Shown here: one piece after another, positions 50,501 through 59,500 of the stretch
Position numbering within the stretch: the stretch's first letter is position 1
Layout: each line of letters begins with the position of its first letter
Source: Aurelia coerulea
Lineage: Eukaryota; Cnidaria; Scyphozoa; Semaeostomeae; Ulmaridae
Reading direction: 5' to 3'
Assembly: GCA_039566865.1 (NCBI GenBank)
Contig: CM076945.1
Span: forward strand, 6,127,501 to 6,191,500
DNA: 64,000 nt
The notes under the pieces: generated by a model
Database searches by the model: none
The model's input: the letters and a program-made list of their open reading frames with translations, nothing else
What the model was told of the DNA's origin: nothing
Program-made: the position numbers and the translations under genes

Positions 50501-53500
50501 TCTCTACCAGAAATCATTAGAAATTGCCTGCAATTTTGAGATATGATAGCAGTAAAGGAGTTTGGGTTATTGCTGAGGTCAGTATGCATAATTGCTGAAT
50601 TTCTTATCTGTATATCTCATTTGTAGCGATTTCTATAGATATTTCAACGAAGGTCAATATTCTTCGACCGGAAAATGAACGCAGCTCCGGCCCCAAACAA
50701 GCTATGTGCCTAAACATGTAAACAACTCTGGACGGACATCCCCACAACTGATTTATACAAAAAAATTGCGAATAACTGAAGTATTCTAGCATCCATTTCA
50801 GTTTTAGTGAGGGTATTAGAAAATTTACCTCAAACTACCGATTTTGTCTCCAGGGGCTAGAAAGCGGTGATCCCATTGGCTGACAAGCATGAAATTGGAT
50901 GATTTCCGCATGCTCTGACAACCAGTAAGGATTTGAGCCTCATCTTTTTCTGCACGATGATGCCGGTTGAAGTGAATCAATGGCGAGCAACAATAGGGTG
51001 TTTTCGTCCATTCGTGAAAAAATTGCCTCCTTTGAGCAAACTTGTTAGGCCTATTTCAATCTTTTGGTTATTTTGCATTTGTTATGGCTTCATTGCAATA
51101 TCAGTCCTCGTTCTACCCTTCGCGCTTTTGATACAGTTTCTTGCATTGCACTGCATGGGAATTGAACTATGTTTCCTTCCCCTTTTCGCCCACATGCATC
51201 ATTTTGCGAAGATTGTACTGTATGTTACTGCTGAACTTCTCAAGCGTATTCCACTCGGTGTCATTGTTCTTGTTCGAAGTAAACATTTTGCTTTCCAAAA
51301 ACTTCATTCTCAATATGCCCTCTTTAACATTGCGTGCATAACTTGTTGCATTCTACATATACAATGGTTAGTTTTCAAGACCATTCTGCTTAGCGGGGAT
51401 GTTGAAACCAACCCTGGTCCTGACACTCTTGAGTTTTGTTGTTGGAATTTGAACAGTATTGCCGCGTATGACTTTTTACGAGTATCACTCATTGAAGCAT
51501 ATAACTCAGTCTTCAACTATGATTTAATTGGCATTGTCGAAACTCACCTTGACAGTACAGTTGATGAAGATAGGCTTACACTAGATGGCTATTCATTTAT
51601 TAAAGCAAACCATCCACAAAATGTAAAAAGAGGTGGTGTTGGGCTTTACATCAAAGATTCTCTTCCTTCAAAAAACCGATCTGACTTAGTAACCCTCCCC
51701 GAGTGCATTGTGTATGAGATCCAATTAAATAGGAAAAAGTACTTTTTCGCCGTTGTTTACAGAAGTCCAAGCCAGAATCAGACTGAATTTGATAACTTCA
51801 CAATAAATTTTGAGCTGATGTTATCCAAAATGCATGCTGAAAATCCATTTTGCGTTATCATTACTGGTGATTTCAACTGCCGATCAACTCAATGGTGGGA
51901 AAACGATATAGAGAACAACGAGGGAAAGCTGTTTGAGCCATTAACATCTGATATAGGCCTTCACCAGTTGATTTCTGAACCAACACACTTGATGGGTAAT
52001 TCAAAATCCTGCATTGATTTGATTTTCACTGATCAACCAAACCTCGTTATCGAGTCTGGTGTTCATCCCTCGCTACACGAACAGTGTCATCATCAAATAG
52101 TCTATGGAAAATTATCTGTTTCAAATATAAAACTACCTCCCTACTCACGCAGGATTTGGTACTATGACAAGGCAGATTTCGTTGCGATTATGAAAAGCAT
52201 CCAACTTTTTCGCTGGCAAGAGCACCTTAACAAACTGACATGTCCCAATGAGCAAGTTCAGTTACTTAATGAAGTTCTGTTAAACATTTATTCTAATTTC
52301 ATACCTAACAAAGTTAAGACGATTAGACCCCACCAAGCACCCTGGATAACAGAAAAGGTTAAAAATTTCCTGAGAAAAAAGAATCGTGCCTACAGAAATT
52401 TCATAAGGAGGGGCCAACCAAATGACAAGCTAGAGGGAATACAAAAGTTGATATCCGAAGGTTCGAAAATGATAGAGGATGCCAAACGAAATTACTTTCT
52501 CAAGGCAGGAAACACTTTGGCTAACCCTGGGACTTCTAGTAAAGCTTATTGGTCTTTAATCAACACCGTCCTAAATAAGGCCAAGATTCCAATAATACCA
52601 CCTCTTCTAGAAAACGGGTTGTTTATAACGGATTTCACTGAAAAGGCACAGATATTCAATGATTATTTCGTACTCCAGTGTACAACAATCAATACAGGTA
52701 GCGTAATTCCACCCAATATGCCAGCTCCTTCTTCCCTCATAAGCGATTTTCCTATATCTAACGAAAAGATACTGAACATTATAAGGTCTCTAAATCCTAA
52801 TAAAGCTCATGGTTGGGATGGAATATCAATCAGAATGATAAAATTAAGTGATACTGCACTAGTTATTCCACTAACAATAATATTTGAAAACTGTTTGAGA
52901 TGTGGTTTATTTCCCAAAATATGGAAATATGCAAATGTTGTGCCGGTTCATAAAAAAAATGAGAAAAATTTGAAGGGAAACTATCGACCAATTTCTCTCC
53001 TACCAATCTTTGGGAAAATACTTGAAAAACTTATGTACGATTCTTTATACTCGCATCTCGTTTCATGCAATTTACTCAATCCGAATCAATCAGGCTTTCG
53101 TCCCGGTGACTCAACGGTTAATCAGCTGATTTCCATAACGCACACGATCTTTAAAGCCTTCGATTGTAACCCACCTCTTGATGTTCGCTCTGTGTATCTT
53201 GACATCTCTAAAGCATTTGATAGGGTATGGCACGACGGTTTGATTTATAAACTAAAACGATGTGGCGTTTCTGGAGAGCTCCTTTTACTTATCCAAAGTT
53301 TTCTTAAGGATAGAAAACAGCGAACAGTTCTAAATGGACAGAATTCTGATTGGGGAGATATTTCAGCAGGAGTACCCCAGGGTTCTATTCTAGGACCCTT
53401 GTTTTTCCTTGTATATATTAACGATCTAGCTGCTGACGTGAAGTGCAACGTTAAGCTTTTTGCTGATGATACATCGTTGTTTACCGTAGTAGAAGACTCT

Positions 53501-56500
53501 AGCTCGGCTGCCAGTGATATGAACCATGACCTAGAGTTGATAAGACAGTGGGCCTACGATTGGAAAATGTCCTTCAATCCTGATCCGCAAAAACAAGCTG
53601 TTGAACTGTTATTTTCTACGAAAAGAATTGAAATCAATCATCCAGAAATTCGTTTTAATAATATTCCAGTGATGAAAGTGGATAAACATAAACATTTAGG
53701 AATTATCCTGGACTCAAAGCTTTCTTTTTCGGCTCATATCCAGGCAGCTATCTCTAAGACAAGGAAGGGTGTCGGTTTGCTGAAATATCTCTCCAAGTAC
53801 CTACCCAGACATACCCTAAACGAATTATTCAAGCTCTATGTGCGGCCCCACCTGGAATACGGAGATGTTATCTATCATATTCCGGCTAAAGTATGTGAAT
53901 TTAGCGGTAACACTACTTTGTCAAGTTTGATGGAAAAGTTGGAGTCAGTTCAGTATTCTGCTGCTCTAGCCGTTACAGGAACGTGGAGGGGGACATCGCG
54001 AGAGAAGTTGTACGCAGAACTTGGTTGGGAATCATTGAGTTCCCGAAGATGGAGTAGACGCCTTACGTTGTTTTACAAAATGATACATAATCTGATGCCT
54101 GAATATACAGCTGATCCAATCCCTCAACTTCAGCAGTCGCATTACTCTCTTCGCAATCAGGATGTCATTGGGCGAATAAGGGCAAGGACAGAAAAATTCA
54201 AATCTAGCTTTTATCCCAATTGCCTGTCAGAATGGAATGAACTAGATCCGGAGGTTAGACTTGCACCATCGGTCGCTATCTTTAAGAGAAAGCTGATTTC
54301 AATTATCCGCCCCCCTGCTAAATCTGTCTTTGGGATTCATGATCCAATAGGATTATCCTATCTGACTCAACTTAGAGTGGGTCTTAGTAAGTTATGCTCT
54401 CACAAATTCAAGCACAATTTTAGGGATTCCATAAATCCAATGTGTCCTACAAACGATGGTATCGAGACTACGGAACACTTTTTGTTGCTCTGCCCCTCCT
54501 TTGAGGTTGAACGTCGAAATCTTCTCGCTAGAGTGTTTGATTTGCTGCGACCATTTGGACATATCGATCTTTCAAATGAGGTTTTGACGCAACTTTTACT
54601 ATATGGCGATAAAGACCTTCCAAAGGACCTCAACAGAAATATACTCGAGTTGACTCTACATTTCATCCACGCAACTGGTCGCTTCAGTTGAGATCACCGT
54701 AAATCTAGTTAAACGTCACCAAACCACTAAGTCCATTTTCGTAAAGTTTCTTGTCGTAGAGTCCTGTCCATATATTCCTTTGCAAGCCTGTTTCACATTG
54801 GATGTTAGGCTTATATTAGAAATCCAGACACGATAGCGGTGTCTCGAGCGATGGGGACCTTGGGTGGGGAGCAGTGACGGGGACAGTTGTTGTCGTTGTT
54901 GTTTCCTCGGCCGGCGTACCGATTGTTCACTATTATATTTTGGCCTGACATCTAATGTGAAACCGGCTCAAATATTTATTTGTAAAATGTTTTTATAATT
55001 AGAATTTCTATCTGTATTAGTTGTAGCGTATGTGTAGTAGTTTTGTATTAGTTGTATTTTAGTTTATATTAATTCCAGGGGGTAGACATGATATTTTGCT
55101 CCTCCTGGTCCCCGTTCTTGTAGTGTGGTATAGTAGATTGTAGGTAGTGTTTAGGTAATTTTGTTGTAAATTTTTATATTGAATATAAAAAAAAAAAAAA
55201 AAAGGGACTCATTTCATTACTCTTGTAAAGTGTAGCCACTTTAGGCCCATATGGTATGGATCCGTATTGACCAATCAAATTGCTAGAATTTAGATTTCAA
55301 CCAATAAGGAGGCGCTATTTAGACTGTTATTGTTGTTGCGTTGTTAAGTGTAAGAGAACTCCCGCTAGTTTAGGCCATTTTGACACAGGGGGCCCATCTT
55401 ATAAGAGTAATGAAATGAGTCCCTTATTGAGGAAGTTATATCTGCAAATCAAAGAACGCAGGGAAACAAGGGACGAAATGTCATAAGTCTATTGTTACTG
55501 TACACCATTGTACCAAGTTTCGTCCTCATATCTGCAATATTGACGAACTTTGTGCAATATTGACGAACTTATGAACTTTAAATACAGTAAAACCTTGTGC
55601 AAATTTAGATGTAGTGACCATACATTGTTGATTGAGACTGGAAGACACAAAGGATTAGATGTCAATGACCGTATCTGTAAAAACTGCTCCCTTGGTCTCG
55701 TTGAAGATGAGGTACATTTTCTCCTTGTATGTCCCGCCTATAGCACCCCTAGATCGGACCTTTTTTCACATACCTCGGTTGAGCCCCTTACGACGAACTT
55801 GCAATTCCAGGAGATAATGAGCTCTAACGATAATGAAACAATAGCCGCTCTAGCATCGTACCTCGTTCAAGCCAACCATATTAGGGAAACTCTGGCCAGA
55901 TAACACCATATGGATGGATTTGTGCCTGGATATATACACACCCTTTACTTAAAGGGCATATATCGCGATAACAGTTGGTTGATACAACAAAGAAGCTTGG
56001 AGTGGAATTCCATTGTTTCGTGACTTTTAATTTCTGCTTCATGAATTTTTACTGCCGTAAAAATGTAGCCTCGGTCCCGTGCTTTGTACTAAACAAAAAA
56101 GATAATTGTATTACATTATCCAATCAGGTTCATGATACATGCCCTTTAACGTTTTGAATTTATTCAGATATTTTGTTCCTGTTACATTTAATTTGGTTGA
56201 TTATAGAGTTTGGTTTTCTTTAAAAATTAGTTTAAATAGATATATATATATATAGATAGCTGCCATACATAATTTTATGTAGCGCATAATAGCAATTAGT
56301 AGGATTAAATACTAATTTGAAGTCTCTCCTATGCAGATGTATCAAGAACAACATAGGGCTCAAATCTTTTGAAAGGTCGGTGTAAAATTCTATTGCAGTT
56401 TTCTTTGAAATAAATGGCTTGGAAGGAACTTATTAGCGTTTTTTGCTGTAAATTTGCCGTGGCAATTTATTGATATCTTGATTAGTTTCAATATGGCGGC

Positions 56501-59500
56501 ATTTATTAAATTTGAGGCCATGACGTCATCAAATTTCTAAATCCTAAACTAGAAAAGCTACACATTTCTGCTTGCCACCATATTGTAGACCGTCATAAAC
56601 TATGGCTTCCTTGAAGGTTTTAGAATGTTTCCTCCGTTAGTTTAGGATTTACGACAATTTAAATTTTTTTCAAAATTTTCCTACCCTTTGTACCAGCCTC
56701 TCTAACATAAAAACAGAGAATCTCTGTTTTTATGTTAGAGAGTCTGGTACCCAGGATAAAATTTTCCATGAATTTTTCAAAATTAATTTTATTGCCGCCA
56801 TTTTGAAAAAAAATCAAGATATCACAAAATTTCCACGGCAGAATTACAGTAAAGTACCATAAGTTCCTTTCAAGCCATCCAATTTAAAGAAAACTGCAAT
56901 AGAAGTTTACACCGACCTTTTTAAAGATTTGAGCCCTATGCTATCAAGAACAGGACAATAGAATGTGAAATTCCTCCACAGCAGCTGCACAGAAATGGGA
57001 CCCTGCGCATTTCAGCAAACATTTACACATTTTTTGGGACAGCCGATAAATGGTACTTTGTGTGGCCTTTATCAGAGATTATTCCATGACAAGAATTCTT
57101 CGGCAATCGTCAAATACTTTTGATTGACTTGTCACTCATTGTTCAACAGGAAGGAACAACAAAAGTCATATTCGCTTGGCATTCATCTGATCCTGCAGGA
57201 AATGCAGTTCCAGCATTGAGCTACCATAGCAGCAAAAGAGGATCTAGGAGTCTCAACTTGCTTAGTTATGTCAAGAATTCGAAGGTTCCCGCAGGAGTTC
57301 CTCATTTTGACTTTTTGCAGAAAAATGTGAGTTTGATTATTTCTTTCTTTCAGTTGATTATTGATATATCATATCCTCAAATGTTCACAAATATTTTGAA
57401 GCCAAGTGATAAAGGGATAAAACGTTGCTTTGTACTGTTCTCTTTGTTCTCTTTTGTGAATACCGTAAAAGCTCTATTAAGCCCCCCTCTCTATTACACC
57501 CCCCCCTACTTATATCAAATTCCAGATGCTACCAAAGATTCTCGATTTACTGAGCTAGATAAGTTAGCATGTTAATTTTGATGTGTTTTGAGATAAAACT
57601 TTGTCAAATTCATGTATATAAACTCGTAAAATTGTATGTTTAAACCGCAAAATGTGGTGCAAAAAGGACTAAAACGTGTCCAAAATTAAATGAGCCCCCC
57701 AGGGGCTTAATAGAGCTCTTAATGTAAGCTATTAGTACTCAAAATCTTTTAATTTGAAAGAAATCTTGAATGCTGAGCCAATTTCGTACTTTTTTATGAA
57801 TAAATTCCTGTGTGCACATGTCATTCTACTCACCGTGTACTGTGTTTATTTTTAACAGATAGCCGTCCCATCAGATGTAACAACATACTGGTGCACTGCG
57901 TATCAGCTGTCAGATTTCATACCAATGAATTCAACGAAACACATCATTGAGGTATGTCTTCTTGCTTCTTTATGCACAGGGAGACCAAATTTGAAATTAC
58001 CGTAGTTTTTCTTCTTCAGTCCTGATTTGGGTTGTGGTAAGGAAAATTGGGACAATGATACACCCCCAAGCGCCCCGGTCAGAGGTCAAATAATATTCAC
58101 CGGGGTTCTAGCGCTTGAAAATATGGTAACATTTTCACGGGGGGGGGGGGGGGGGGGGCTCAAAATATGTACTGAGGACAGTATAATCATTAGTGGGTAA
58201 CTGTACTTACTTGGAAATATTTCTCAGATTTTTCCCCAGTTTTTGTTAATTTTCAGCCATGTTTTCACTTTTTTAGTTAACTTATTTTTATTTGATTTTT
58301 TTTGTTTTTACACCCAGCTATACATATATACAAATATATAGTTATTTAGTTATTTTTCCATTTGTTAGTAGATTCGATTTAGATTAGTTGTATGTGTATA
58401 CAAATATATACACATACAACTAATCTAAATCGAATCTACTAACAAATGGAAAAATAACTAAGGAAATTAATGCGTAAATACAGAAGATAAATATCGAAAC
58501 TACATGGACTAAATGGACAAAATCTACATGATATCATGTTTTCACTTGTGAGGCGTTTTGCACCTTGCACATTCACATCTTATCCATGGACTGATATCGC
58601 TTTTTTTAAATCGGGGAATCATCTATCGCTTTTTTTAAATCGGGGAATCACCTTAGTAGAATGTACCGCTGGCATTTAGACGTGGATCTAAAAATGATAC
58701 GCGTAACACTACCTTATATTTTTAGATAGCTCCTGTGGTGCAGAAAAGATTGGAGGGATTGGTTCATCATCTAGTTCTCTACACATGCAAAGACAATTTC
58801 GATCCAGCCCATTTGAATTATTCTGGACGGTGTTATGGTGGAGGTATGCCAAGATCAATCAGAGAATGTGCAGGAGGATCATCAATGTATAGTTGGGCAA
58901 TTGGAGGAGTTGTAAGTTTTTTCATGTGGATATTCTTAAATAGACACTCTCCAATGTATACTTTTACGTGCTACAAGTTTAGCGTAACGACTCTGGTACT
59001 ATCGTACGTTGGAGGCCCTATTCTACCCAGTGCCACTGGCGCAACGCAGATTGAGATGTCTGATACACTTGAGCTATTTTGCTGTAATTCTGTTGCTATA
59101 ATCAAGGGCGCCTACCTTGTACTGTACGCGTGACCTACTGTTCACAGAGTAATTGGTGTCCTGTGACCTAGTCCTGTTTTTCAAATTCTAACATCTGTTA
59201 GGATTGACCAATCAAAGATCACGCTGTCTGATTCACTGTGGCCAGCTCGTATAACAGTTGATCTCGTATTACATAAACACCGGAATTTGAAACCACAAAG
59301 TTATTCATACGTTATCTCGACCTTGAGAAGACTGACTCTGTGCTGCGTACTGCTGGATCACGGTACGGTTCTGGGACACCCTCTGTACTGGGTCACAGGA
59401 CACCAATTACTCTACAGTACTGGGAATAAACACACTTCCTACAAGGTAGGCGCCCTTGCTATAATAACAATAGATTCTTTTATTTTTGAAGTAGTTTTTA

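Larger units (their letters stand above)
49198..55201 (+). mobile_element. CR1-like non-LTR retrotransposon with 2A peptide
   Basis: One long ORF (to 54691), a 3' UTR of about 490 bp and a poly(A)-like tail at 55184-55203. If the foldback insertion 49255-50946 is discounted, the frame is open back to an ATG at 49198, behind an in-frame TAG at 49186. The 5' end of the element could not be found. It lies in intron 2 of the monooxygenase, same orientation. Confidence 0.88.

Noticed and set aside
50604..50792. Minus-strand frame repeating the plus-strand frame at 49280-49597
   Set aside because: Both come from the arms of the foldback transposon; no conserved domain.
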